Positions 1 to 12,450 of a stretch of DNA of 64,000 bases are shown here, piece by piece. Numbering within the stretch: position 1 is the first letter of the stretch; each line of letters starts with the position of its first letter. A program made the translations under genes and the position numbers. The DNA is taken from positions 40,408,839 through 40,472,838 of the forward strand of contig OV121091.1 of the NCBI GenBank assembly GCA_921293015.1, read 5' to 3'. This DNA comes from Phorcus lineatus. Lineage: Eukaryota; Mollusca; Gastropoda; Trochida; Trochidae. The notes beneath the pieces were generated by a model. It was given only the letters and a program-made list of their open reading frames with translations, did no database searches and was not told the origin of the DNA.

Positions 1-3000
1 AAGAAAACAAATGCAAGCCCTTTAGGCCTTTGGTCTTTCTCATATTTTATGTTCACATTGAAGTACTTGTCAAATCTTGAATGGGCCCATTCTAGACGTT
101 TTAACTATTTCGTTAACCGGTAGTAAACCCTAATAACTTGTCGTATGTCACATGTAAAATATTACACAACTATCCATATAGCTGCACATATCCACAAGTC
201 TCCGGGTATTTGTGACATTAAGAACATGTTTTTTTTTATTTTTCAAAACATGTTATGGTGAAACCTGATTCCGCGAGTGTCATTTCCCAAACAGAAAGAA
301 TAACCTGTATGTATAGAAAATCAATCAAGGGTACTGCGTCTTAAGTGTCATTCAAATCTGTCAAAAAAGTGTTGTTGTTTCTGTGCAGAATAGCCCCATG
401 TATTTTTTCACCTTTTGACCTTGAAGTTTCACATTGTATGACATTCTTGAAGATCACATGACCCAGGACATGTTTCTCCCCCTGATTCTGACTTGGTTAC
501 TTCTTGCAACTCAATCATTACGTCGCTATCGATTCTTCGCCGCTTACAACTCTGGCAACCAGCTTCGGACTGGTTCTGATGGAAATAGCCACGATGCTTT
601 CACAATAACAAGGTCAAAATGACACAGACAAGTTAATTATGTCTTGAATATATAAATGCTCTATCAATTCCAATGTCGTAGAGATAACTCAATAAACTCG
701 ATATTGATAATATTGATGAATTAAAAAATACCAATTTCATACATTTTCCTTTGAGTACCATTACACTATGTAGCGTGCAAGATCAACATGACATTTTCAT
801 ACATTATGTTGTTTGTAGGATGTTATGGTGTTGGACACATATTTAATTATTGTTTTGCTACTGTAGCGGAATGATAATCATTTCTATAATGCGACACTAT
901 AGGTAGTCGAAATACGCCTATTAACGACCTAGATTGAGTATTCAACATTAAATTGATTTTAAAAAATCGCCATTTTATTAAAAGAATAATCAAGAAATGA
1001 ATGCGTAGCATATGAAGGATGTGGCACTTGCACAGTCCTCCATTCCGCTGCAGCTCGAGAAGGTTTTCGGTGTTTTATTAATCATTATATAGTCCATAAG
1101 AACTGATAAGTACCTTTTAGATATTAGTTTTCAAAATTAAATATGAAATATGACTGGAAGAATAGCGAATATTCTTGAATTGCTTTACAATCTAGATTAG
1201 CCATATAACAAAAACAAAAAAGCTCTGGTGAGTTTTGTCTCCAGGGTTTGGATTATTCATCGAGTCCTTCTCAAGTTTCACTTACTTAGGTTGTTTGTTA
1301 CACGTGTCGCACTTCTCTTGTGACAAAGCGCTTTCTGTTTTGAAAACAATATTGTCCACAGAGGGACCTGTACATCTTGAAAGTCGTCACTTTGGACAGG
1401 GCGAGAAGAATGTCACTAGACAATGTATTGATACCGTGTTTCTGTGTGGTGTAACTGGCGATGAAGACTAGGGGGCGCTACACTAACCGGTCTCAGCGCC
1501 GAGGTCAATCATGACTTTGTTTACATTTAGCCAAGGTTTTTCGTGTTTTCTGTCGTGTAGACGAACTACACATCCAAATGTTCATCATGATGATGGATGT
1601 AAATAAATGTTGAACATTCATTTGTTTTCATCTGGGATGTATAAAAGAAGGGCAATTACAATCATATTTCGAAATTGCGATTTTCCACCTCAATGTATAT
1701 AATATTTAGTGAAATAAAAATTTAGTTGAATTATTTTCTTTTAACTGAAAATCGCATACAAAGGTGCTTTTTAAATGCACTCGACACTATGTTTTAATTT
1801 CTTAGTTTATTGTTCTTAGGTTATATTTTTATGAGCCATACATAGTACTAGGGATTTACAACTAATGTTACTGACGCCGTTTTAAAGCAAGTGATATCCG
1901 TTGCATTTGTTTCTACATTCGTATAATAAACTTATACATTGGAAATCAATGCAAATTTCATCTATTCTACTGAAATCATATAAAAGTCTTTCAAATGGGT
2001 GGCGTTAAATTCGTTGAAAATAGGACAGTAGCTCATCAGGAAATTCATTGTTTATTATCTGTAAGATTGAAGACGAACATACATAATAAGGCACTGCTAA
2101 TGACGTGGATTTGGTGGCGGCGAAATATGCAATCTTTAATCCGTACGGGTCTTAGACCTTTTCTTTCTGAGGGAGAACAACCCTTATGATTAAAATATGA
2201 TGCCTCCATTATTCTTTTACAGACTTGCACAATCTTAAACTATGGACAACCTCTTGAAAACACAACGGTTCAAGCATCGTGAACAGCGGGAAATATACAC
2301 AAAGAACTTAATTAAGCACCCCCTATTTTGTTAACTGAAAACTGAACGGTGCTCCGGTAATGTTAAGATAAATTAAACAAATTGACTTCTCCAGATATAT
2401 AATTGCTTATTTATTGACTAAGTTATTGAATCAAAAATCCATCTTTTGAACATTTTTGAAAATATGAGAAAATGTGATGATACTGATTTTTTTACCAAAA
2501 CTACCTATTGTTCGTGGGGGACAACTACACATTAAACTTTAGAATGTATATAAAATTTATATTATTATTGGTAACAACATGTTTTAATGCCAAGTAGACA
2601 TTGATGCGTCAAAACATTTTTACCATGCATGATAAGATTCTAGCCAGACATGGAACTTTCAAGTCCCTTTTTAACATTAAATAAGTAAAGGCCTTCAATC
2701 TTATAAGCCTAACCGCGGCTGCTGGAAAATATACAACACTGTGTGTGCTTGATATTCGATGAAGGGCAATATCTACAACATTGGTTCTCCCGGTTAAAAT
2801 ATTATATTCCTATGCCAATTAGTTAATGAGGAAACGTCCGTCAAAGGTTTTCGGAATTTACCGTGTCACGCCAATAGTTAATGGGATCCAAATCCAGAAA
2901 CATGGATCCCCTGGGAGCAAGATACGGAAGGAGCAATGGGCCCATCCGGTATTTTACGTAAATACACGAAATAAAAGTTAATGAAGAATGAATTCAATTC

Positions 3001-3086
3001 AAACTTTGCATAAGACAATAAACTCGAAGATATCCTGAAACAATGTAGTTTATTTAAAGTACAAGTGTGTTTGAGTGCTAGGAAAT
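1..3086. other. AT-rich intergenic DNA, no supported gene
   Basis: Both strands hold only short open frames (78 codons or fewer) with no recognisable domain and no exon-like run flanked by good splice sites. No tRNA boxes, long inverted repeats or tandem arrays were seen. I see nothing here I can name. Confidence 0.5.
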
Positions 3087-4412
3087 GTAAAAATAGAGTC
3101 ATGGGCTCTGTAGCTCATCAGACTTTTGATAGAAATAGGTGTTTGGGGTTAGACCATGGGGTCATGGGCAGTGTAGGAAAGATAGCCTGTCCCAACGTCC
3201 GAGACGGGTACCTTTGGTTGAGGACGGGCTGTAAAATTATTTAGTCCGTCCTTGTGTCGGGCCAATTTTGTCTAGGAAAGAAAACAACAATGTATTTCTT
3301 AAAAGTTATTCACAATCAAATAAAAAAGGCCCATTGCCCATTTGGGGTCAAGGGGTCACCGAACCTACAATTCAGAATCCCCATTGTCCAAGGAGTCTAC
3401 ACACAACTATTAAGCTATCAAGGCCTTTTGGAACTGGACAAGAAGATGAAATTAGGTTTTTTAGGTTTTGACCCCTGTGACCCCATTTGGGGTCATGGGG
3501 TCACCAAACCTACAATTTAGAATCCCCGTTGGCCAAGGAGTCTACACACACCTTTTCAGCTCTCTAGACCTTTTGGAACTAGGGAAAAAGATGAAATTAG
3601 GTTTTTTAGGTTTTGACCCCTGTGACCCCATTTGGGGTCATGGGGTCACCAAACCTACAATTTAGAATCCCCAGTGTCCAAGGAGTCTACACACACCTTA
3701 TCAGCTCTCTAGACCTTTTGGAACTAGGGAAAAAGATGAAATTAGGTTTTTTAGGTTTTGACCCCTGTGACCCCATTTGGGGTCATGGGGTCACCAAACC
3801 TACAATTTAGAATCCCCGTTGGCCAAGGAGTCTACACACACCTTTTCAGCTCTCTAGACCTTTTGAAACTGGACAAGAAGATGAAAATAGGTTTTTCAGG
3901 TTTTGACCCCTGTGACCCCATTTGGGGTCATGGGGTCACCAAACCTACAATTTAGAATCTCCAGTGCCCAAGGAGTCTACACACAACTATTCAGCTCTCT
4001 GGACCTTTTGGAACTGGAGAAGAAGATGAAAATAGGTTTTTCATGTTTTGACCCCTCTGACCTCATTTGGGGTCATGGGGTCACAAAATCTACAATTTAG
4101 AATCTCCATTGGCCAAGAAGTCTACACACAACTTTTCAGCTCTCTGGACCTTTTGGAACTGGAGAAGAAGATTAAAATAGATTTTTAAGGTTTTGACCTT
4201 TGTGACCCCATTTGGGGTCATGGGGTCACGAAATCTACAATTTAGAATCCCCATTTGCCAAGGAGTACGCACATAAAATTTCAGCTCTCTAGAGTCATTG
4301 GTTCTGGAGAAGAAGTCGAAAAAGTGAAAAGTTTACGGATGGACGGACGCCGGACGCCATGCCATGCCATAAGCCCATCGGGTCTTTCAGACCTGATGAG
4401 CTAATAAAAACC
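3087..4412 (+). mobile_element. Pearl-like non-autonomous element, copy 1
   Basis: The left part (ATAGAGTCATGGGCTCTGTA onward) and the right end (CAGACCTGATGAGCTA) recur around a second, shorter array at 39.5-40.2 kb, which marks this as a dispersed element and not a simple satellite. Short inverted ends are visible: TAGCTCATCAG near 3110 and CTGATGAGCTA at the right. The body is a 145-bp tandem core followed by a GGACGGACGCCGGACGCC stretch. A left module, tandem core and short right module is the layout described for the bivalve pearl elements, which have been linked to Helitrons; assignment to that class is inference from layout. Copy 1 has about 100 bp (roughly 3202-3305) that copy 2 lacks. 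No coding capacity is credible: the open frames simply follow the repeat period. Confidence 0.7.
3330..4300 (+). repeat. 145-bp tandem repeat core, about 6-7 units
   Basis: The phrase GACCCCTGTGACCCCATTTG recurs near 3470, 3615, 3760 and 3905 with an exact 145-bp step, then in more diverged form near 4050 and 4195. Each unit contains the small inverted repeat TGACCCCATTTGGGGTCA, so each could fold into a hairpin. The central units are nearly identical and the outer ones more diverged, as expected from unequal exchange. Confidence 0.9.
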
Positions 4413-6388
4413 ATTTATAGTGTTAATTCAAAGGCGTCATATACAATTTCTATGAACATTTATTCATCTAATGCTAATGAACATTGTTTCATAAAGCAGC
4501 AAACAAGCATGACACATTCAGAAAGCATAAACGCCGCTTAAGCTGCAGCCAGCAATTTGTTTAAAAGCAAATTTATCACTAGCTGTCAACAATTATGATC
4601 TAATTGTCATGTAAAACGTCTTTATGAACTTGTGAAATCTGTCGCGTAACAGAATGAAATTGCTACATATCTTGTTTCTACTTAGAAATCGTTAATTCAT
4701 CGAGGTTCAAAGTGTGGATTAAGGGCAATCTGGTCTCATCTCAATATTTTATCAAAATATAAGGTCAGATGGACCACGTCCCTGAAAGATTAATCTTCTG
4801 TGATTTATAATTGTCTAATTAATTGTATCATTATGATGACAAGAAGTAATGGCAATATAAGCGGAGTTCCCTGCTTTAAAAGTTGTTATTCACATATTAT
4901 TTCTTGTCATTCCAACTTCTAAAATGCCTCTAAAGGAAGATCATTATAATATTGTGGTTTTTATGATAGATTACTTTACATCAAGGTCGTGACTATACCA
5001 ATACGTCTTTTTAAAAGGTTTACCCTAAATGAAATGGCTGACTGACTGAGGTACAGAAAATACAAATTTAGTAATCAAGATGAAAATATTCCTTCATTAT
5101 TAATGGAATTTAAACTGTATTTTGAGTTTTATAATCTCCTCATCTTTTGTTTTAGAATTCATAAAACCAAGTGTCCATGCATCACCTCGTCAGTCAATCT
5201 GTGAGTTTCCCAGACAGTTGACTATCACGGCTGTACATTCCATGTACAAGTCTGTTTGAGTCACGTGTGATTTCAAAGATTGTATTATCAAAACTTTCAA
5301 AAAAATTTAATAGGCGATGTAAATTAACATCAGACTAGAATTGAAATTGCATTATGAAAATAATTTTGAAAATAACTTTATACTATTATTCGCTAAATAC
5401 GTTTATTAATACTTTAACAGAAAACAAAATGTGGAGTTTCAAAACCAAAATTTGAATATGAAACTGTTGTTTTGCTTCCGAAGGAAGGCTTAATCGTTTT
5501 ATAGATATTTGTAGAATAAATATGCCACTGATTATGTAGGTCTAAGAGTAAACTTATATTTATAGAATAAACATCAAAGGTTTTATTGAATTCCTGTTTT
5601 CGATAAGTCAAAATAAGTTGAAAGGGGTGGTCCTGAACACAGTGAAGCATCACTGCTACACAAGTGAAACACGTGATGCGCATAGTGTTCATCAACCCGT
5701 GTGGGCTGATTCTATTTCTTTAATCCCTAGCTTACGTATAAACTACGCGTAAAGTTACGTTAATTAAGCGTGTCATGATATGTATTTTTTAAAAGAATGT
5801 AATAAACATAGTGTATTAGACTTTAGTGACCGTATGATTTGATGATTTTTTTAAATTTTTTAAAAATTTGAAATTACTTTTCAAAAGAGGCACGTCGTTT
5901 CATCTGTGATTATGTTATTTGCAAAAATATAAATCATGGTTTTTTTTAAAGATAATTCATATTTTGGAATACAACGATATTTGAATGTTCAATATTTGTA
6001 TATTATTGTTTTAACAACTATTTTTTCTGCAAATTACTGCAAAATCCGCAAAAAAAAGGATTTTTTATATTTTCAAAATAGAAAAACACTTTTCTGTATG
6101 TTCGATCACGGAACATGTTGATATTTTAATGCGAAGTACTTTTTTATCGTTTGTCCTTAATGTTTATATGACATAAGGTAAATCATTGGAAATCACTGAA
6201 AAATATGACTTTGAGTGTACAATCCTGTAAACGCATAATAAAAAAAAATATAGTCGCAAGCGACGACAAACGGATTCAGCGCTTTAAAAGAACATTCATT
6301 ACGTACAAAGTGATGTTAGCAATCATCCCTGAAAGTTTCATGAAAATTGGCCGACGCATTTGGCTACAACAGCATGTTTCCTCTGACC
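4413..6388. other. AT-rich DNA, no supported gene
   Basis: I find no exon-like segment, tandem array or RNA gene. The longest open frames are under 95 codons and of low complexity. The last 200 bases contain phrases such as CCCTGAAAGTTTCATGAAAA that look like the left part of the dispersed repeat that follows. Confidence 0.45.
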
Positions 6389-7330
6389 TAATGTGTGATT
6401 ATTGCAAAGAAGTTGATAATGTGAAAAAACCATGCTACTTATGAATTCGTCATGATTTACTTTTTTGTTTGTACTGTTACTGCGCATCTTTTAAAACAAG
6501 TTTCAACTCTCTAAGTAAATTTTGAAAAAATAGCCCATGTTAATTTTGTTCAAAAAGATTTTTCACATTTTTTATCCTTTATTGTGAACGAATATTATTG
6601 TTCGCGAGCAATGTTTTGACAGTTTCATCAAGTCCATATACTGTTCTTACCTCCCTGAAAAATTGGTGCAATTGTGAGTCTAACTTTTTGAATTATCTCC
6701 CTTTGAATATGCTTACATGAGCAAAGTTGCCCGACTTTGAAGGGTTGCCGAACTATAAATATTTGACTTTCATCAAAATCTGAATCACCCTGAAATTCCC
6801 AATGTCTCAGGTACATTCTTGGAGATTTTCGGCTCTTAGACGCAAGTACCTTCAGAGGTGATACATTTCAAAGATGCATGGGGTCCGGAAATTTCAAAAA
6901 GTCAAAAAAAGCAATATGGCGGCGAAAGTATTCATGCTACGAATTTGCCATTATTTACTTTTTTGCTTGAAATGTTATTGCGCATCGTTTAAAAAAGGTT
7001 TCAAATCTCTAAGTACGTTTTGAAAAAAATTCCAATGTTAATTTTGAAAAGTTTGAGTGGTACTGAGCCTTTAATGGAATGTCCGAATTGGCTGAAAAGT
7101 TTCATGTCGCGAGGTCTTGGTAAGGGCTATAAGATTGTAAAGTTTGGTTGTAATTGAGTCGCTAGTTTTGGCTGAATTTTGTACACAAGAATCGTGGAAT
7201 TTATGCTTTTTATGAAATTGTCATGATTTACTATTTTGTTTGATAATATTACTACGCATCTGTAACAAGTTTCAAGTCTGCAAATGCATTTTGAAAAAAA
7301 TAGCCCATGTTTTGTTCAAAGTGAAATTGC
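6389..7330 (+). repeat. Dispersed repeat family R6, copy 1
   Basis: From about 6389 to 7190 this sequence is nearly identical to 33300-34110. The same 62-codon frame is readable on the minus strand of both copies, which only reflects the DNA identity. Inside, a degenerate unit recurs at about 6443, 6930 and 7208: a motif like GAATTCGTCATGATTTACTT, then TGCGCATC and a TTTGAAAAAA stretch. So the family has an internally repetitive structure. Copy 1 continues into a third unit where copy 2 ends in an AAT tract. The class is unknown; I see no reverse transcriptase or transposase. Confidence 0.7.
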
Positions 7331-8595
7331 CCTATTTTAGGATTCATGTTTTAGAATTGTTGGCAACAATGTTTTGAAAGTTTTGACAAGTCTATATTGG
7401 TCTTATTTTCCTTAGAATTGGAGAAGTGTAACTGGACTAGTTATGTGCCAGTGAACTTGCTTACATGAAGAAAGTTAGACTCAACAATTATTGAAATGAA
7501 CAAAGTTACTGGAGTTTGTGTCTTGGGGTGAACTCAATTTCAAAATGTACAAAATTGCAGGGGTTTATTGACAAATTAATTACTTATTTTGTCACATTAA
7601 GGTGGATTTCTTGTAAGCAGATAAGTAGAGCAAGGAATTGAAGTTTTGTTGTATGCTTACCATGTTCAAATGACGAAACAATTTTCTGGCGAACTTGGTA
7701 GGACCTTACAGTAAAATCATACACATGATATGTGATGTAATCATAAAGCAACATTTAATTATAGTTCTAAAAAAGTCATTTATGTTGTTGTTTGATTGTT
7801 TAAATGGACAGTACTGTGTCTAGAGTACAGATTAAAAAACTGGAGTTGCAAATATCAAGTAAAATGAAAGAACAAACAATAAAGAGTTCAATTTGTTTAA
7901 TCAGAAGACCAGTGAGAAACTAAACATCTGTGTAGTGAGGAGGGTCATACTTATTGAAAGATTTTTTAAATCAATAATGTCATTTAAGTTTGAATGCACG
8001 TTGATAGTGTCTGTTGCATACAATGCCACATTCTTAATGAAAAAAGTCTGAATGAATTCATTTCTTTTAATTCATTTTGAAAGTGATGATGCAGCCATGT
8101 TTTAGAAGATTGGAAAATACTTGATGAAGTAAGAATGAAAAATGTGAGAATTGCCAAAAAAAGCTACATAGAAATAAAATATCTTAGATTGCAGTCAACA
8201 TTTCTATTGTAAAGCATTGAGTTTTGTAAGCACCATTTTTATTTATGTTATTAAGAAAAGAAACTGGGAAGATTACTTATTTGTGAGGAAATTCTTTAAT
8301 CCATTAGAAACCTTTTAGAGAAGAGCATTAAGTTGACAATGACATTGGGGGTAATGTAGTTATATATATTTTTCAAATGAACAAATCATGAAATTTTTGG
8401 TACAATTTACATGAGAATACAGAAAATTTATGCAAGCCATGGTTGTAGACTCGAAATGTAGCTTTGAAATATTTGCAGGCTTTTCAGTGTATGCACTTTC
8501 TGAGTCATGATGCTGATTTGCAAAGGATTTTGTGACTATGGGTCACTTTATAGGTCATTAACTGATGGAAAATGGTGTTCTGAATGTAATTGTAA
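7331..8595. other. AT-rich DNA, no supported gene
   Basis: There are no open frames of note on either strand, no tRNA boxes and no tandem repeats. I see nothing here. Confidence 0.5.
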
Positions 8596-9830
8596 AGAGA
8601 CCTCGAAAGCAGTTCGGTTAAATTGATATTTTATTTATATGGTCATGAATAATTAAATGAACAGCAAAATAAAGAATTGCGAATGAGAGAATGATCATCT
8701 GATATGGTTTGAAAATCATATGTTATGCAATGTTTTTGCTAGATGAAGGTCTTGGAAGGAGTTATACTATAAACGCATACATGACTATGCACTAAAAAGT
8801 AAACAACATATACTTAAAGCAATACTGAGTCTCCGGATACTTTCTAAAAAGTTTACAATTAGAGAAGAGATAGCATAATGATAAAAAAAAATAGCTATAG
8901 GGGTTTACATAAACATAAGAGTTGTTTCTAACATGCTCTGACGAAAACCGCTGAGGCAGATGCAAATCGATAAAGTTGTAATGTGTGATATCAAAATATA
9001 TCTTTGACACTTCAAAATGTAGTGAATATTGAATAACTGTTTGAAGGTATTTGGGTTTGCAAAGGTAAACTTGAAACAAAAATGCATCCACTCGTATTTC
9101 AAGTTCATTGTAAGACTATACCATTTTTCTTTGAAGAAAAGTCCTGACTTAAAATATTAACGCAAACTTGAAACAGAAATGCATCCCTTCGTGTTTCAAG
9201 CTGATTGTTAGAGAATCACACTTTCTTCTAGGACTACCTTTATTTCCAAAACTTGTGATATTTGTGAAATGGGATTTACAAACAAAAATGCATCCATTTG
9301 TGTTTCGATTTCTTATTAAACAAGTGCATGGATATCTAACACTTGTATAGACAGATAAATTTGAGGTATTTGAATGACAATATTGTAATTCATAATGATT
9401 TATATTTTGGGCTGATTACATGATCAGCACTCAACGTTGAAATACTTTATTTGTAACCTTCAACTTGGAAAATGATATATCACATTGTATTTAAAACCTT
9501 TTACGTAAAGCAACATGATAGTTGTCATTGTGTAATCCTGTTATATGATGATGAACAAACTGTTCAATTCTCTTCAAGAAATGTTGATTAAATAAGAATC
9601 ACTCTTCTGCATGATTAGAATTTACGCTTCATAGCATCATTACCTGTTCAAAACTGATCAAACTGTTTCACGACGCAAACATATCTTTAAAATTGAAATA
9701 ATAATTATTTACGAAAGTCTAAAAAACTTATGATTACCTAAAAACTGAAAACAACAGAATACGAATAATAATGATTTAATAATATAATATTACATTTTAT
9801 ATATACACCTAATCAAAGGATACGCACTGT
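8596..9830 (+). repeat. Tandem segmental duplication, copy A
   Basis: The sequence aligns in order with 9926-13235 once the LINE insertion in that copy is removed. Anchors include GGTCATGAATAATTAAATGA at 8641, the GCATCCACTCGTATTTCAAG block near 9083, ACCTTTTACGTAAAGCAACA near 9496, and an AAACTTATGATTACCTAA block near 9724. An internal degenerate unit of about 100 bp built around an AAATGCATCC motif occurs three times between 9070 and 9310. No coding potential is visible. Copy A preserves the pre-insertion sequence at the LINE target. Confidence 0.75.
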
Positions 9831-10448
9831 ATTAATACGTTATATGATGTTGTGATCAATAAAAACTTGCATGTACAACAAAAAGTATTAAGTATGAAGA
9901 ATGATGTTTTTTATTCCAAATGTAAATGACACCTGGAGAGCAGTTGAGTAAAGTTGATATTATTTGTATGGTCATGAATGAATTAGATGAACAGTGACAT
10001 ATAGAAATGTAAATGAGAAAATGACAAATTAGATATGCTTTAGAAATTTAATGGACTGTTGTTATTATAAAATGGCCTTTTAAGCCAATGCAAGGGGTTA
10101 TTCTCTTAACGCATGCATAACAACTTAACACAACAACATCATAAAAACATATATATACAGCAAAACTGAGCCTCCAGTTACTTACAGAAAAGTTTACAAG
10201 TAAAAGGTGTCTTACAGGTAAGTAAGGGAGTCGTCAAGCTAAGCTCTGACGACAGCTAATCATTACAAGCATAATATCACCATAACAATAGGTGATATAC
10301 ACATAAAAGTAAAACTTATTTTTAAACGCTTTGTAGAAAACGTTTGTGGCAAATCGATATAGATGTAATGTTCGATAGCAAAATATATCATTGACACTTC
10401 AAAATGTGGTGAATATTGAATAAAGGTTTTAAGGTATTAGGTTTACAA

Positions 10449-12450
10449 AGCTATGTACTTTCCAAATATTTTTAGATTGGGTATGATTGTTCCAATCTAC
10501 AAGGGAAAAGGCCCAAAATACGACCCAAAAAACTATAGAGGTATCACTCTCACATCCTGTTTAGGAAAACTTTTTGAAAAAATTTTACTCTCGCGATTAG
10601 AAAGTTATATCAATACTATTAACCCAAATTTTCCAGACCCACTACAATTTGGATTTAGAAAGGAACATGGTGCAGTTATGTCAGCGTTTATGCTTAATGA
10701 TTGCATAACACACTATGTCGAGCGTGGATCACAAGTTTTTACAGCTTTTCTAGATAATGAGAAAGCCTTCGATCGCATTTGGCAGGATGGTTTATTCTTA
10801 AAACTTCATGATCTAGGCATAACAGGTAAAATGTGGGATCTACTATATCACAGTTACACGTGCAGCTCCTCTTTTGTCATGTATGATGGAAATAGTTCAG
10901 ATAAATTTGAAGTAAAACAAGGGGTAGGACAGGGTAGAGTCCTGTCTTCTTGGTTCTTCCTTGTTTTCATAAATGATTTAATAACTGAATTAAGAGCATG
11001 TGACAATGGTATATGTGTATATGGTATAAATGTACCATCAGTTTTGCTGGCAGATGATACAACACTATTAAGTACCACCCCATCTGGGCTTCAAAATTCC
11101 CTCAATATTGTTTCGCAATATGCCTCTCGATGGCGCCTAACATACAATGCATCTAAAAGCACTGTCATAGCTTTTCGGAAAGGGAAACAATCCAGTCTTG
11201 AACCTTTATTTTCATTTTGTAATACCCTCATAACTGTAAGACCATCAGTAAAATACGGAGGCATCCTTCTCTCATCAGATCTCTCTTGTAAAGACAGAAT
11301 CTTGACTAGTTGTCAAAAGGCAAGACAAACTATAAATTCCCTACGTTCACTGGGTCTTAACAATACTGGCCTACATCCAATTACGTGTGTAAATATATGG
11401 AAGAGAATGGTTTTACCTACAAGCTTTTATGGTTGTGAACTTTTATCCACACTACATGGTAAAGACATCCATATTGTGGAAAATACTCAACGATATTTTG
11501 CCTGTTGTGTACAAGGTTTTAACAGACGTATGTCAACAGATTCTGTTTGTGCTAACCTTGGTCTATGGACAATGGTCGGATATATTGACAAGTGTAGATT
11601 ATTATTCCTTGGAAGACTATGTAATAATTGCTGTAATTCATCAACGAAAACTTTGTTTTGTGCATTTCTATCACTCAATATTCATGTATGTACTAACTCC
11701 CGCAGTATTAGCAACACTCTGTTATGTACAGCACAAAAGTATGATCTTCTCAAATATGTTGAACATTATGTACAAACTGGTATTTTCCCCCTTAAAACAG
11801 TGTGGCGGAAAATAGTTTTTAAGTCTATCTTCTCTTTTGAAGAAACCCAATGGAAACTGAAACTCTCCATAAGAGAAGATATGTCAAGATATGCTATGAT
11901 ACACCAAAACCTCAATATGCATAGACTCTATACTCTTATAGATCTATTCCCAGATTACAAAGCCCATATACAACTAATTGTACAAACTGGTTCTAAGGCA
12001 AAATTTTCAAACGAATGTACACTTTGCAATAAACACTGCTATGACCATGATGCACACGTCATCCTACATTGTGAATCTTTGATGTGCCAGAGAAATAACT
12101 TTTATTTAAAACTACTTGACATACTTGATGTAGATGCCTATGTGAATATTGAATTGCTGGATGATGACGATGTCTTGGCACTATTTTGTGGTGCACCCCT
12201 TGACATTAATGGACTTACAAATGAAGATAGACAAACCGTAATACTTGAATTTTCACACTTTATTTATGATATAAGAATATCTCTGAGTAAATACTTCTAA
12301 ACAATGCTCCTGTAAATATTGCAATGTGCACCGTTATGGTTTGAATTTCTTGTAAATATTCCTTATGTACATATTTGATTGATATTGTTTTTGCCTAGTA
12401 ATCTTCAAACGCCATTGGAGGAAATAAAGACATTCATTCATTCATTCATT
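10449..12450 (+). mobile_element. 5'-truncated non-LTR retrotransposon (LINE)
   Basis: The 5' junction falls inside the segmental duplication and starts directly at the beginning of the reverse-transcriptase domain, so the upstream endonuclease part is absent: a typical truncated reverse-transcription product. After the stop codon comes a 3' UTR of about 130 bp and a (CATT)n tail at 12431-12450, the kind of microsatellite tail seen in CR1/L2/Jockey-type elements rather than poly(A). No target-site duplication is visible; comparison with the empty copy A suggests a target deletion of about 21 bp instead. Clade placement is inference. Confidence 0.85.
10453..12300 (+). CDS. LINE reverse transcriptase, 5'-truncated ORF2
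   Basis: The open frame of 615 codons encodes an RNA-directed DNA polymerase of the non-LTR type. It opens at the usual start of the domain (IVPIYKGKGPK, NYRGITL, residues about 12-32). Motif A is AFLDNEKAFD with Asp101, GVGQGRVLSS lies near residue 158, and the catalytic box is LADD at residues 199-202, with Leu in place of the common Tyr/Phe. After the thumb and connection region there is a Cys/His cluster (CTLCNKHC, then HVILHC) from Cys522, similar to the C-terminal zinc-binding segments of LINE ORF2 proteins. The AP-endonuclease domain that should precede the polymerase is missing. The ATG is probably fortuitous, because the true protein began further upstream. The absence of internal stops argues for a fairly recent insertion; the copy should be non-autonomous. 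Confidence 0.85.
   Translation: MYFPNIFRLGMIVPIYKGKGPKYDPKNYRGITLTSCLGKLFEKILLSRLESYINTINPNFPDPLQFGFRKEHGAVMSAFMLNDCITHYVERGSQVFTAFLDNEKAFDRIWQDGLFLKLHDLGITGKMWDLLYHSYTCSSSFVMYDGNSSDKFEVKQGVGQGRVLSSWFFLVFINDLITELRACDNGICVYGINVPSVLLADDTTLLSTTPSGLQNSLNIVSQYASRWRLTYNASKSTVIAFRKGKQSSLEPLFSFCNTLITVRPSVKYGGILLSSDLSCKDRILTSCQKARQTINSLRSLGLNNTGLHPITCVNIWKRMVLPTSFYGCELLSTLHGKDIHIVENTQRYFACCVQGFNRRMSTDSVCANLGLWTMVGYIDKCRLLFLGRLCNNCCNSSTKTLFCAFLSLNIHVCTNSRSISNTLLCTAQKYDLLKYVEHYVQTGIFPLKTVWRKIVFKSIFSFEETQWKLKLSIREDMSRYAMIHQNLNMHRLYTLIDLFPDYKAHIQLIVQTGSKAKFSNECTLCNKHCYDHDAHVILHCESLMCQRNNFYLKLLDILDVDAYVNIELLDDDDVLALFCGAPLDINGLTNEDRQTVILEFSHFIYDIRISLSKYF

Noticed and set aside
3254-4100. Series of 65-codon frames with MTPVTPFGVMGSPNLQFRIP
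   Set aside because: They repeat every 145 bp with the tandem core and end at the same point of each unit. They reflect DNA repetition, not protein.
4370-4415. Hammerhead ribozyme core around CTGATGAG (also at 40180)
   Set aside because: The CTGATGA word is present, but I found no GAAA and stem II/III arrangement. It is better explained as the inverted end of the Pearl-like element.
6205-6444. 79-codon frame with an apparently protein-like KVMLAIIPESFMKIG segment
   Set aside because: The underlying CCCTGAAAGTTTCATGAAAA phrase looks like non-coding dispersed-repeat text, and the frame runs into the R6 repeat.
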